Below, one piece after another: positions 9,447-16,806 of a stretch of DNA of 25,424 bases (position 1 is its first letter; each line of letters opens with the position of its first letter). Both the position numbers and the translations under genes were made by a program. The notes beneath the pieces are model-generated. The model was not told the origin of the DNA, made no database searches, and was given only the letters and a program-made list of their open reading frames with translations. Source of the stretch: an uncultured Marvinbryantia sp. (GTDB lineage Bacteria > Bacillota > Clostridia > Lachnospirales > Lachnospiraceae); the NCBI GenBank assembly GCA_934408725.1, contig CAKRVB010000035.1:1-25424 (forward strand), written 5' to 3'.

Positions 9447-10895
9447 CTACTCCGAATAAGTTAACGGTACACGTACCGTAAAGGTGGTTCCTTCTCCTTC
9501 TTCACTGTATACTTTAATAATGCCATGATGCATTAGTATACCACTTCTGGCAATAGCAAGACCCAGCCCGGTGCCTCCGATCTCTCTTGAATGTGACTTG
9601 TCCACTCGATAAAATCGTTCAAAAATGTGTTCCTGGTCTTCCTTTGGAATTCCGATTCCGTTATCCTCTACTTTCACATAAAAATACTTGTGATCGGTAT
9701 TAATCGAGATTCGTACCCAGCCACCTTCTTTATTATATTTTACCGCATTCTCCATCAGATTGGAAAGCGCCAGTGTCAGCTTGGTCTCATCCACTTCGGC
9801 AATGACTGGCTTATAGCTGTCCAGCGTCAGTTCAATATTCCGTTTCTGGGCAATCGGACGAAGCCGTTTCATGATCAGTTCAATCAACTCATTGATATTG
9901 GTGGACTGAATATTCACATCGGCCGCCTTCTTGTCCATCTTTACCAGAGACAGCAGATCATTGATAATCTTATTCTCCCGCTCAATCTCTTCCGCAATAT
10001 CCCCCATAAATTCACGATATAATTCCGCCGGTACATCCTCCTGCATCAGCAGAGAATCTGCCAGTACTTTCATCGAAGTAATCGGGGTCTTCAATTCATG
10101 AGAGACATTCGACACAAATTCCTGTCTGGAATCATCTAATGTCTTCATTCTTGCCAGCATCTGGTTATAGGCTTCTGACATCTCTCTGGTCTCTGTATAA
10201 TCCAGGATCATCAGATCACCATCCAGAAAACCACCGCTTACTTTTTCCAGAGACTTTGTCACTCTGGCAAATGGCCGAACCAGATATCCTGACATATAAA
10301 ATGCAGTAATCAATACGATAATGATCAGCCCCATCTGCAGCATAAATACTTTTCTGCTGAGTTCTTCTCTGTTTTCTACAATATCGGCAGTCTCGGAACT
10401 GATGATCAATGCTCCCACCACCTGCTTATTCACCGACTCTCGAATCGGAATCGCCAGCTCAATAAACTTATAATCTTCATCGTGAGTCAGGCTGCTTTCA
10501 TTCTGGAAACACAGCACTACCTCTTTGGATACCAGTGTTTTTCCAAGATCCAGATTAAAGGTATCTTTTATTACCCGGAATTCATCATCCACAACTACCA
10601 TACGGCCATTATACAACGTTGCAAGCTGTTCCATTTCTGTCTCATACCCGTCCAATTGGAGATTGTCACCCTGCAGAGCATCTCCAATCCGGTCAGCAAA
10701 GTTCTCGCACTGATTCTGCAGCATATTTCCCCTCTGAATCAGTGACTGTTCCTGATAGTTTTTCAGGATACTCATCTTCATAAGCAAAATCGGCACGATT
10801 CCTACCACACAAAGAATGATAAAAATCCGGAACTGCAGGCTTTTCAGATAACGCTTCAGTCCGATTCGTTCGATTAATTTCTGTAACTTTTTCAT
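9447..10895 (-). CDS. WalK-like sensor histidine kinase
   Basis: A 482-aa membrane kinase. A first membrane helix (~21-40) is followed by a ~140-residue extracytoplasmic sensor region, a second helix (~184-206), a HAMP linker (~207-258) and a HisKA domain with the phospho-acceptor in FVSNVSHELKTP (His266). The HATPase domain has NLMENAVKYN (N box), VEDNGIGIP (G1) and GGTGLGLAIA (G2). The closest resemblance is the WalK/PhoR group, which senses cell-wall status, but the intracellular PAS domain of classical Bacillus WalK is missing. ATG at 10895 after GGGGGAG. It follows its response regulator by 72 nt and precedes the GerMN lipoprotein, a probable accessory factor. The signal is unknown. Confidence 0.9.
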   Translation of the reverse strand: MKKLQKLIERIGLKRYLKSLQFRIFIILCVVGIVPILLMKMSILKNYQEQSLIQRGNMLQNQCENFADRIGDALQGDNLQLDGYETEMEQLATLYNGRMVVVDDEFRVIKDTFNLDLGKTLVSKEVVLCFQNESSLTHDEDYKFIELAIPIRESVNKQVVGALIISSETADIVENREELSRKVFMLQMGLIIIVLITAFYMSGYLVRPFARVTKSLEKVSGGFLDGDLMILDYTETREMSEAYNQMLARMKTLDDSRQEFVSNVSHELKTPITSMKVLADSLLMQEDVPAELYREFMGDIAEEIERENKIINDLLSLVKMDKKAADVNIQSTNINELIELIMKRLRPIAQKRNIELTLDSYKPVIAEVDETKLTLALSNLMENAVKYNKEGGWVRISINTDHKYFYVKVEDNGIGIPKEDQEHIFERFYRVDKSHSREIGGTGLGLAIARSGILMHHGIIKVYSEEGEGTTFTVRVPLTYSE

Positions 10896-10935
10896 CCGTC
10901 TCCCCCGTTATATTCTGGCATAACATGTAGAATCG

Positions 10936-10962
10936 AAAAGGGCTGATCACTCAGCCCCTTTT
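10936..10962 (-). terminator. Intercistronic hairpin between regulator and kinase genes
   Basis: On the minus strand GGGCTGA and TCAGCCC pair around a GTGA loop, extended by A-T pairs to about 11 bp and followed by TTTTCG. With only four Us it looks like a leaky attenuator or mRNA-stability element rather than a full stop. On the plus strand the same hairpin ends in TTTTTT and would be the stronger terminator, but no plus-strand gene needs it. Confidence 0.5.
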
Positions 10963-10967
10963 TTGCC

Positions 10968-11657
10968 TCAGTGCTGGAAATAGTATCCCACACCCCATTT
11001 TGTATGTACATATTTTGGTTCACTTGGATTGGCTTCAATCTTCTCCCGAAGCCTGCGAATATGCACATCTACGGTTCTCACATCTCCCGGGTACTCATAT
11101 CCCCAGACGATATCCAGCAGATTCTCTCTGCTGTATACTTTATTCGGATTAAATACCAGAAGCTCCAGTACATCAAATTCCTTCGCTGTCAGATTGATCT
11201 CTTTTCCTGCAATGCTCACTCTTCGTCCTTCACAATCCAGCATCAGATCTCCAACCTCGATGGTCTTGCTCTTCGTCTCTGCTGCAGCGGCCTTTCCGGT
11301 TCTTCTCATGATGGCTTTGATTCGTGCCTTCACTTCCAGAATATTAAATGGTTTGGTAATGTAATCATCTGCTCCATACTCCAGTCCCATGATCTTATCC
11401 ATGTCATCTCCCTTAGCAGTCAACATCACAACCGGAACATTGGAAAACTCACGAATCTGCTGGCAGACAGACAGTCCATCTACCTTCGGAAGCATCAGAT
11501 CCAGTAACACCACATCATATTCTCTGGCATGCACCATATTCAATGCTTCTTCCCCGTCATATGCACAGTCCACTTCCATTCCGTCCTGTTCCAGGCTGAA
11601 ACGGATCCCTTTTACAATGTTCTTCTCATCATCAACCACTAATACCTTTTTTGCCAT
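10968..11657 (-). CDS. WalR/PhoP-like OmpR-family response regulator
   Basis: A 229-aa two-domain regulator. The receiver domain has the acidic pair Asp9-Asp10, phospho-acceptor Asp53 in LLDLMLP, and the switch segment MLTAKGDD. The C-terminal winged-helix DNA-binding domain ends with the GDVRTVDVHIRRLREKIE motif and GVGYY, strongly like WalR. The frame extends to a GTG at 11672, but the ATG at 11657 has AGGAG 7 nt upstream and is preferred. It starts 11 nt after the comEA-like gene and precedes its cognate kinase. If a true WalR orthologue it would control cell-wall hydrolase genes and be essential; that identification rests on similarity only. Confidence 0.92.
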   Translation of the reverse strand: MAKKVLVVDDEKNIVKGIRFSLEQDGMEVDCAYDGEEALNMVHAREYDVVLLDLMLPKVDGLSVCQQIREFSNVPVVMLTAKGDDMDKIMGLEYGADDYITKPFNILEVKARIKAIMRRTGKAAAAETKSKTIEVGDLMLDCEGRRVSIAGKEINLTAKEFDVLELLVFNPNKVYSRENLLDIVWGYEYPGDVRTVDVHIRRLREKIEANPSEPKYVHTKWGVGYYFQH

Positions 11658-11668
11658 CTGACTTCTCC

Positions 11669-12358
11669 TCACTCCACTACAATTTGATCTTTTATTTTCT
11701 GGAATGTCGATTCTTTGATCCCACTGACATTCATAATCTCTTCAATCGTCAGAAATCTTCCATGCTCTGTCCGGTATGCGATGATATCCGCCGCTCTGGC
11801 CTCTCCAATGCCTGTCAACTGTGTCAGCTGCGCTATATCTGCACTGTTGATATTAATCTTTGCCGATGTCAGAGCTGTCTGCTCCGATTCAGCTGTACTT
11901 TCCCATATCTGCTGCGGCAGCGAAGCAGCTTCCTCTTTCGTATAGATACGTACCTTCATCCCATCTGTCACTTTTTCTGCCTGATTCACACTGGTCAGAT
12001 CTGCGTCTTCCCGCAGCCCGCCCGCCTGCTCGATCAGCTGAAAAATACGTGCGCCTTCCTTCAACTCGTAAACTCCCGGTTCCTGCACGGCCCCACAAAT
12101 ATCTGCATAGAGCACAGTGCTCTGTTCGGTCTGTACCTCTTCTGGTCTGTCAAAAGAAATGGAAGCTGCATCGGAATCTGCTTCCGTACACATCTCCGTA
12201 ATATTTTCCACTGACGGCACCTGATCATCCAATGCAACTGACTCTGCTTCCTGATTCTTCCATACAATCTCTTTTCCGACTGTATCACATCCTGTGAAGC
12301 AAAGAGACAGTATCAGCAAAATACTGATGATTCCTGACTTTTTTTTCTGATTCTTCAT
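11669..12358 (-). CDS. comEA: ComEA-like DNA-binding lipoprotein (SLBB + helix-hairpin-helix)
   Basis: A 229-aa protein related to ComEA, the receptor that binds incoming double-stranded DNA outside the membrane. A signal segment ends in a probable lipobox FTGC (Cys24), so it is likely lipid-anchored rather than held by a helix as in Bacillus ComEA. Next come an acidic linker, an SLBB domain beginning ADICGAVQEPGVYEL, and a C-terminal helix-hairpin-helix pair (~168-229) with QLTGIGEARAADIIAYR and NVSGIKESTFQKI. The start is the ATG at 12358 (AGGAG, 7-nt spacing); an upstream in-frame ATG at 12421 has no ribosome site and lies at the predicted transcription start. First gene of the long run that includes comEC. 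Confidence 0.88.
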   Translation of the reverse strand: MKNQKKKSGIISILLILSLCFTGCDTVGKEIVWKNQEAESVALDDQVPSVENITEMCTEADSDAASISFDRPEEVQTEQSTVLYADICGAVQEPGVYELKEGARIFQLIEQAGGLREDADLTSVNQAEKVTDGMKVRIYTKEEAASLPQQIWESTAESEQTALTSAKININSADIAQLTQLTGIGEARAADIIAYRTEHGRFLTIEEIMNVSGIKESTFQKIKDQIVVE

Positions 12359-12403
12359 ATGTATGCTCCTCTGATTCTGATACAGCGGAGCTTCCCTGAA
12401 CAA

Positions 12404-12423
12404 GATTGCAGAATTATGCAATC
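12404..12423 (-). promoter_or_regulatory. Palindrome at comEA transcription start, possible ARG box
   Basis: A perfect 7-bp inverted repeat, GATTGCA-N6-TGCAATC, begins at the predicted transcription start and lies just downstream of the -10. The core ATTGCATAATT is identical to part of the best ARG box upstream of argC. It could be an ArgR-type operator or a 5' stem-loop stabilising the mRNA; neither is proven. Confidence 0.45.
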
Positions 12424-12429
12424 ATTCAT

Positions 12430-12458
12430 ATTCTATCGGACTTTTCCATAAATTACAA
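12430..12458 (-). promoter_or_regulatory. Sigma-A promoter of the comEA-walRK-comEC-dnaG run
   Basis: Minus strand: -35 TTGTAA (12453-12458), a 17-nt spacer and -10 TAGAAT (12430-12435). The predicted start near 12423 gives a leader of about 65 nt before comEA. It is the only clear promoter I found for the roughly 12-kb co-directional run, though internal promoters were not searched exhaustively. Confidence 0.7.
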
Positions 12459-12484
12459 TAGTATTTTTATTTTTTGTAACAAAA

Positions 12485-12913
12485 TTATAATTCAAATGTA
12501 ATAACTCCAGCCACGGCAATCAGAAGTCCCAAAAGCTTCCGCATGGAAAATTCCTGTTTTTCCACGCCAAAGAGTCCTAGCAATTCAATCAGCCACGCTA
12601 CTGCCAGCTGTGCAATGACAATCAGCATTGCTGCTTTAGCCGGTCCCAGTGCATTCATGCTGCGAATGACGGTAGCAGTAATCAATGCTCCGATAGCACC
12701 TCCCAGAAGAACATATTTGTCCTGGATCTCCCACAGGCTCTGAAAACTGGTTCTGTCATAAAGAAGCCAGGCCGCCAGGCATACCAGAAGTGCGGTAAAC
12801 TGTACAAATGCTGCTGATACCCACAGACTGGTCTGTTTTGTTACATCCGTATTGAATACTCCCTGAATACTCATAAGTGCACCTGATGCCAGTGCAATCA
12901 TCACTCCATACAT
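12485..12913 (-). CDS. Small DMT-superfamily transporter (YdcZ/DUF606 family)
   Basis: A 142-aa very hydrophobic protein with five predicted membrane helices, opening MYGVMIALASGALMSIQGVF and carrying a conserved RSMNALGPAKAAML segment. This matches the DUF606/YdcZ family of the drug/metabolite transporter superfamily; members often act as pairs or dimers and their substrates are mostly unknown. The ATG at 12913 has AAGGAG 8 nt upstream, and both sit inside one arm of a 16-bp inverted repeat shared with the end of the arginine operon. The gene stands alone between argD (66 nt upstream) and the comEA promoter. No substrate can be assigned. Confidence 0.88.
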   Translation of the reverse strand: MYGVMIALASGALMSIQGVFNTDVTKQTSLWVSAAFVQFTALLVCLAAWLLYDRTSFQSLWEIQDKYVLLGGAIGALITATVIRSMNALGPAKAAMLIVIAQLAVAWLIELLGLFGVEKQEFSMRKLLGLLIAVAGVITFEL

Positions 12914-12965
12914 AAAAAGAACTCCTTTTTGATTTTAGTATAATCAACAGGAGTTCTTTTTATGT
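12910..12965 (-). promoter_or_regulatory. 16-bp inverted repeat: argD-operon terminator that also hides the transporter's RBS and start
   Basis: The arms 12910-12925 and 12950-12965 are perfectly complementary over 16 bp with a 24-nt loop. In read-through mRNA from argD the 3' arm contains GGAGTTC, five Us and the AUG of the transporter, so the hairpin can act as an intrinsic terminator and also block translation. The loop contains TATACT, a possible -10; no good -35 is seen. A transcript starting inside the loop would lack the 5' arm and leave the ribosome site free. Confidence 0.7.
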
Positions 12966-12979
12966 GTTACCTTTTTATT

Positions 12980-14179
12980 CTATTTTGTCAGTACATCAAT
13001 GGTCTCAGAAAGTTTCTGTATAAATTCGTCTATATGCTGTTTTTCAATAATCAGTGGTGGAACCATACGGAGTACATCACTGCCAGCTGATATCACAATC
13101 AATCCATGGTTCAGAGCTTCTTTTGTAATATCTCCCACCTTCACACCATTTCCGATTACCAGTCCCTGCATCAGTCCTTTTCCTCTTCTGGCTGTAATGC
13201 AGTCATATTTCTTCATAAGTTCTTCCAGTTTTTCTTCAAAGTACGGTGCAATTTCATTGACATGATCTACAATTTTTTCCGATTCAAACAGATCAAATAC
13301 TTTGGATACTGCTGCACAGGCAAATGGATTGCCACCATAAGTGGTGCCATGATCTCCAGGTACCAGTGAAGCTGCTGCCGTCTTTTCGTTTAATACGAAG
13401 GCACCTACCGGGACACCACATCCAAGAGCTTTGGCCGTTGTCATTATATCCGGCGCTACGCCATACTGCTGCCAGGCATACATGGATCCGGTTCTTCCCA
13501 TACCGCATTGAATTTCATCCAGAATCAGCAGAATATCTTTTTCATCACAGATCTGGCGTACCGCCTTCAAAAATGCAGGATCGGCCGGATAAATTCCCCC
13601 TTCTCCCTGTACGGTTTCCATAATGATTGCACAGGTCTTATCCGTTATCTGAGCTTTCACACTGTCAATGTCATTAAAGTCAGCAAACTTTACGCCTCCC
13701 ATCAGCGGACGAAAAGCTTCCTGATAATGAAAATTACCTGTTACAGAGAGTGCTCCCACACTGCGTCCGTGAAAAGAATGATTCATGGCAATGATCTCAT
13801 GATCCGCCTGTCCATCTTTCAACCATGCATACTTTCTGGCTGCTTTAATCGCCCCTTCGATCGCCTCTGCACCACTGTTAGTAAAAAATACTTTGCTCAT
13901 ACCACTGGCTTTTACCAGTTTTTCTGCTGCTTCGCCCATCGGCACATTATAATACAGATTGGACGTATGCATGACTTTATCAATCTGACTTTTCAGTGCC
14001 TCATCATATCCTGGATAATGATACCCAAGGGCGTAGACTGCAATTCCTGCGGCAAAGTCCAGATATTCTTTTCCATCTGTATCCTTCAGATACACACCGT
14101 TTCCAGATTCCAGAACTACAGGGAAACGATTGTAGGTATGCAGCACATACTGTTCCGTCTGTTCCATATATGTATTCAT
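12980..14179 (-). CDS. argD: Acetylornithine aminotransferase
   Basis: A 399-aa class-III PLP-dependent aminotransferase that converts N-acetylglutamate semialdehyde to N-acetylornithine with glutamate as amino donor. Visible marks are the N-terminal YLDFAAGIAV, the TNSGAEAIEGAIKAAR phosphate-binding segment, LILDEIQCGMGRTG (cofactor-stacking Asp), and TTAKALGCGVPVGA with the Schiff-base lysine. Length is normal. ATG at 14179 with GAGG 8 nt upstream, 17 nt after argB. Last gene of the argC-GNAT-argB-argD operon; the hairpin at 12910-12965 follows its stop. No argF, argH or argJ lies in the window. Confidence 0.96.
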   Translation of the reverse strand: MNTYMEQTEQYVLHTYNRFPVVLESGNGVYLKDTDGKEYLDFAAGIAVYALGYHYPGYDEALKSQIDKVMHTSNLYYNVPMGEAAEKLVKASGMSKVFFTNSGAEAIEGAIKAARKYAWLKDGQADHEIIAMNHSFHGRSVGALSVTGNFHYQEAFRPLMGGVKFADFNDIDSVKAQITDKTCAIIMETVQGEGGIYPADPAFLKAVRQICDEKDILLILDEIQCGMGRTGSMYAWQQYGVAPDIMTTAKALGCGVPVGAFVLNEKTAAASLVPGDHGTTYGGNPFACAAVSKVFDLFESEKIVDHVNEIAPYFEEKLEELMKKYDCITARRGKGLMQGLVIGNGVKVGDITKEALNHGLIVISAGSDVLRMVPPLIIEKQHIDEFIQKLSETIDVLTK

Positions 14180-14196
14180 CTGTTTTTCCTCTTTTC

Positions 14197-15078
14197 CTAT
14201 TCTTCTTCGTCATCCGCAATAATCGCAGTACCAATACCTTTATCGGTAAAGAATTCCAGTAACAGACAGTGTTCAATTCTTCCATCCAAAATATGCACTC
14301 TGGAGACGCCTGCCTTAATCGCATCTACACAGTTCTGTAACTTTGGAAGCATTCCTCCGCCTACATTTCCGCTTGCAAGGAACTGTTCTGTTTCACTGAC
14401 CGTCATTCTGGAGATCAGCGTCTCTTTCTTTAACGGATCCTCATAAACTCCTTCAATATCGGTCAGGAAAGCCAGCTTGGCAGCTCCCATAGCAGATGCG
14501 ATGGCACAGGCTGCATCATCTGCATTGATATTATAAGAATGGAACTCATCATCTGATCCGATCGGACAGATCACCGGCACCAGATCATTATCCAGCAGTT
14601 CCTCCAGCAGTCTGGTATTTACTTCCTTGATCTCGCCCACAAATCCGATATCCTGTCCTTTGGACAGCTTCTTATCCACTCTCAATGTGGTACCGTCTTT
14701 TCCGCTGATTCCTACTGCATGGATTCCTACCTTTTCCATCATGGATACCAGCCCCTTATTGATCTTGTTCAATACCATCTCTGCAATTTCCATGGTATCT
14801 TTATCTGTCACACGCAGTCCGTTGACAAAGTTTGTCTCCAGTCCTGCTTTGTTTACCCATTTTGTGATTTCCTTTCCACCACCATGTACGATAATCGGCC
14901 GGAAGCCTACCAGTTTCAGCAATGCCACATCCCGAATCACGCTCTTCTTCAGTTCATGATCTACCATGGCACTTCCGCCATATTTTACTACAATAATCTT
15001 TCCACGAAATCTCTGTATATATGGGAGCGCCTCTATTAAGACCTCCGCTTTCTCCTGCCAGTTTTCCAGTGTTTCCAT
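14197..15078 (-). CDS. argB: N-acetylglutamate kinase
   Basis: A 293-aa amino-acid kinase-fold enzyme that phosphorylates N-acetylglutamate, usually the arginine-inhibited step. It shows VVKYGGSAM (ATP-binding glycines), [10 protein letters not shown], the substrate segment [27 protein letters not shown] and [11 protein letters not shown]. The N-terminal helix ([20 protein letters not shown]) is the extension found in hexameric, arginine-sensitive forms, so feedback control by arginine is likely. The frame extends to an ATG at 15102, but a GGAG abuts that codon with no spacing; ATG at 15078 with AAAGGA 9 nt upstream fits better. It lies 34 nt after the GNAT gene. Confidence 0.96.
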   Translation of the reverse strand: METLENWQEKAEVLIEALPYIQRFRGKIIVVKYGGSAMVDHELKKSVIRDVALLKLVGFRPIIVHGGGKEITKWVNKAGLETNFVNGLRVTDKDTMEIAEMVLNKINKGLVSMMEKVGIHAVGISGKDGTTLRVDKKLSKGQDIGFVGEIKEVNTRLLEELLDNDLVPVICPIGSDDEFHSYNINADDAACAIASAMGAAKLAFLTDIEGVYEDPLKKETLISRMTVSETEQFLASGNVGGGMLPKLQNCVDAIKAGVSRVHILDGRIEHCLLLEFFTDKGIGTAIIADDEEE

Positions 15079-15112
15079 TTTCCTGATTCCTTTCTTTTTC
15101 ATCTCCGGTCAA

Positions 15113-15571
15113 TTACTGATTGAATGCCGTGATATTTTCCTCATTCAGCGTAAAATCATAATAGTTCAGATCTTCTCTTCTGGTCCACCCAATCTCTTTC
15201 CAGAATGCATTTCCTATATCATTCTGGGTAAATGCAATCAGACACACCTTGTTGATCTGATCTTTCTTCAATGCCTGCATGGCAAACACTACCATAGATT
15301 TTCCAATGCCCTGTTTCCGATAGTCCGGATGTACACAGACATGATACAGACATCCCCGTCTTCCATCGTGTCCACATAAAATGCTGCCTATAATCTGGCC
15401 ATCCTTTTCTGCTACTACACTGCACTTTGGATTTCGCTTCAGGAACCGTTCCACCCCTTCTCTTGAATCATCGATACTGCGAATACCAAAACCGCTGATC
15501 TTCATCCAAAGGGCATGAACCTGATCGAAATCCTCTATTTTCATTGCACGAATCTTTATCTCTTCTGTCAT
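15113..15571 (-). CDS. YpeA-like GNAT acetyltransferase in the arginine operon
   Basis: A 152-aa single-domain GNAT enzyme. The acetyl-CoA pyrophosphate-binding motif VHPDYRKQGIGKSM is clear, preceded by the family segment CGHDGRRGCLYHVCV, which resembles YpeA-type acetyltransferases. It lies between argC (15 nt upstream) and argB (34 nt downstream), where many relatives carry argJ. This suggests it supplies N-acetylglutamate for arginine synthesis, as short single-GNAT synthases do in some bacteria such as Campylobacter ArgO and mycobacterial ArgA. YpeA-type proteins have no firmly established substrate, so the NAGS role is inference; general N-acetylation of an amino acid or protein is the alternative. 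ATG at 15571 with GAGG 4 nt upstream. Confidence 0.85.
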   Translation of the reverse strand: MTEEIKIRAMKIEDFDQVHALWMKISGFGIRSIDDSREGVERFLKRNPKCSVVAEKDGQIIGSILCGHDGRRGCLYHVCVHPDYRKQGIGKSMVVFAMQALKKDQINKVCLIAFTQNDIGNAFWKEIGWTRREDLNYYDFTLNEENITAFNQ

Positions 15572-15586
15572 ATTACCTCTGCTTTC

Positions 15587-16627
15587 CTACGGGAACATTG
15601 GAACCAGATCCAGTCCCGTACTCTCATCCAGTCCAAAGACCAGGTTCATATTCTGAACTGCCTGTCCTGCTGCGCCTTTTACCAGATTGTCCAGTGCTCC
15701 CATGACAATCACTCTGCCGGTACGTTCATCAATCTTAAAATTCACATCTACATAATTGCTGCCTTCCACCCATTTTGTCTGAGGGCAGACATCCTTCTCC
15801 AGCACACGTACAAACTTTTCTTTTTCGTAATATTTATCATAGGCTGCTTTTACTGTCTCATAAGATACTTTTTCTTTCAAGCTGGCATAAGCCGTAACCA
15901 GAATACCTCTGTTCATCGGAACCAGATGTGGTGTAAAGTTCAGTACGATTTCCTGACCTGCCGCATAGCCCAGTTGTTCTTCAATCTCCGGTGTATGTCT
16001 GTGCGTTGCAACACCATATGCTTTCATATTCTCATTCACTTCACAAAACAGGTTATCCACCTTTGCACCACGACCAGCTCCTGAAGTACCGGACTTGGCA
16101 TCAATGATAATGGTAGACGGATCAATCAAGCCTTCTTTTACCAGTGGATACAGGGATAAAATGCTGCATGTCGTATAACATCCAGGGTTGGCTACCAGTC
16201 TTGCTTTTTTGATATCTTCCCTGTTGATCTCGCAAAGTCCATATACTGCTTCTTCGATATATTCCGGTGACTTATGCTCAATACCATACCATTTTTCATA
16301 AGTCGCCACATCTTTAATACGAAAATCTGCACTTAAATCAATCACTTTTACTTTAGATAAAATCTCTTCATTGATCACAGATGCACAGAAACCCTGAGGC
16401 GTAGCTGTGAAAATCACATCTACCTCTTCCGCCAGCTTATCCAGATTGTCATCCTTACATACATCTTCTACAATCTGAAACATATTACGATAAATATCTG
16501 CATATCTCTGATCAATGTAGCTTCTGGAACCCAGCCATTTGATCTCTACTTCCGGATGCCCCATCAGTAATCTTACAATTTCTGCCCCCGCATAACCGGT
16601 TGCACCTATAATACCTGCTTTTATCAT
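15587..16627 (-). CDS. argC: N-acetyl-gamma-glutamyl-phosphate reductase
   Basis: A 346-aa NADPH-dependent reductase that converts N-acetylglutamyl phosphate to the semialdehyde. The N-terminal IIGATGYAGAEIVRLL is the Rossmann dinucleotide-binding motif. The catalytic cysteine is in VANPGCYTT, and HRHTPEIEEQLG is the conserved active-site histidine region. Length is that of the type 1 form. The frame opens at a GTG (16630); ATG at 16627 is chosen, with AGGA 9 nt upstream. First gene of the operon, with a ~140-nt leader behind an ARG-box-covered promoter, so repression by an ArgR-type regulator with arginine is very likely. Confidence 0.96.
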   Translation of the reverse strand: MIKAGIIGATGYAGAEIVRLLMGHPEVEIKWLGSRSYIDQRYADIYRNMFQIVEDVCKDDNLDKLAEEVDVIFTATPQGFCASVINEEILSKVKVIDLSADFRIKDVATYEKWYGIEHKSPEYIEEAVYGLCEINREDIKKARLVANPGCYTTCSILSLYPLVKEGLIDPSTIIIDAKSGTSGAGRGAKVDNLFCEVNENMKAYGVATHRHTPEIEEQLGYAAGQEIVLNFTPHLVPMNRGILVTAYASLKEKVSYETVKAAYDKYYEKEKFVRVLEKDVCPQTKWVEGSNYVDVNFKIDERTGRVIVMGALDNLVKGAAGQAVQNMNLVFGLDESTGLDLVPMFP

Positions 16628-16723
16628 CACATTTCTTCCTTCCCGCTATCTGTTGCTTTCCAAATCTCCCTTTTCTTCCAAAAGATCTCTATCAGCGTTA
16701 CTGATTCTTTATCATACCTTGAT

Positions 16724-16755
16724 TTTTTACAGATTTCAAGAGACATCTGTAAAAA
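16724..16755 (-). promoter_or_regulatory. 11-bp inverted repeat in the argC leader
   Basis: TTTTTACAGAT and ATCTGTAAAAA form a perfect 11-bp inverted repeat with a 10-nt loop, beginning about 14 nt into the predicted argC mRNA. As DNA it could be an operator downstream of the promoter; as RNA a leader stem-loop. It lacks the GC stem and U-run order of an intrinsic terminator. No T-box or known riboswitch signature was seen in the rest of the leader (16628-16723). Confidence 0.55.
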
Positions 16756-16767
16756 GTCTGTTTTATC

Positions 16768-16806
16768 ATTGCATAATTATACATTCTAATTGCATAATAT
16801 GCAAGT
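16768..16806. promoter_or_regulatory. Two ARG-box-like operators on the argC promoter
   Basis: Box 1 at 16768-16785 (ATTGCATAATTATACATT) and box 2 at 16789-16806 (ATTGCATAATATGCAAGT, containing a 7+1+7 palindrome) resemble the ArgR/AhrC 18-bp consensus, with centres 21 bp apart, about two helical turns. Box 1 covers the argC -10 and box 2 its -35, so binding would block argC. Spacing and overlap are read from sequence; the regulator itself is not in the window. Confidence 0.75.
16776..16804 (-). promoter_or_regulatory. Promoter of the argC operon
   Basis: Minus strand: -35 TTGCAT (16799-16804), a 17-nt spacer and a perfect -10 TATAAT (16776-16781). The predicted start near 16769 gives a leader of about 140 nt. 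Both hexamers lie inside ARG-box-like palindromes. Confidence 0.82.

Noticed and set aside
12962..13030. Plus-strand start (GGAG...ATG) at 12962
   Set aside because: It is the mirror image of the transporter start created by the inverted repeat; the frame runs antisense into argD with no family resemblance.
16698..16769. Possible leader peptide of 23 codons (M-I-K-Q-T-F...) at the very start of the argC transcript
   Set aside because: It would be leaderless, contains a single arginine and no arginine-codon run, and no attenuator follows; probably chance.
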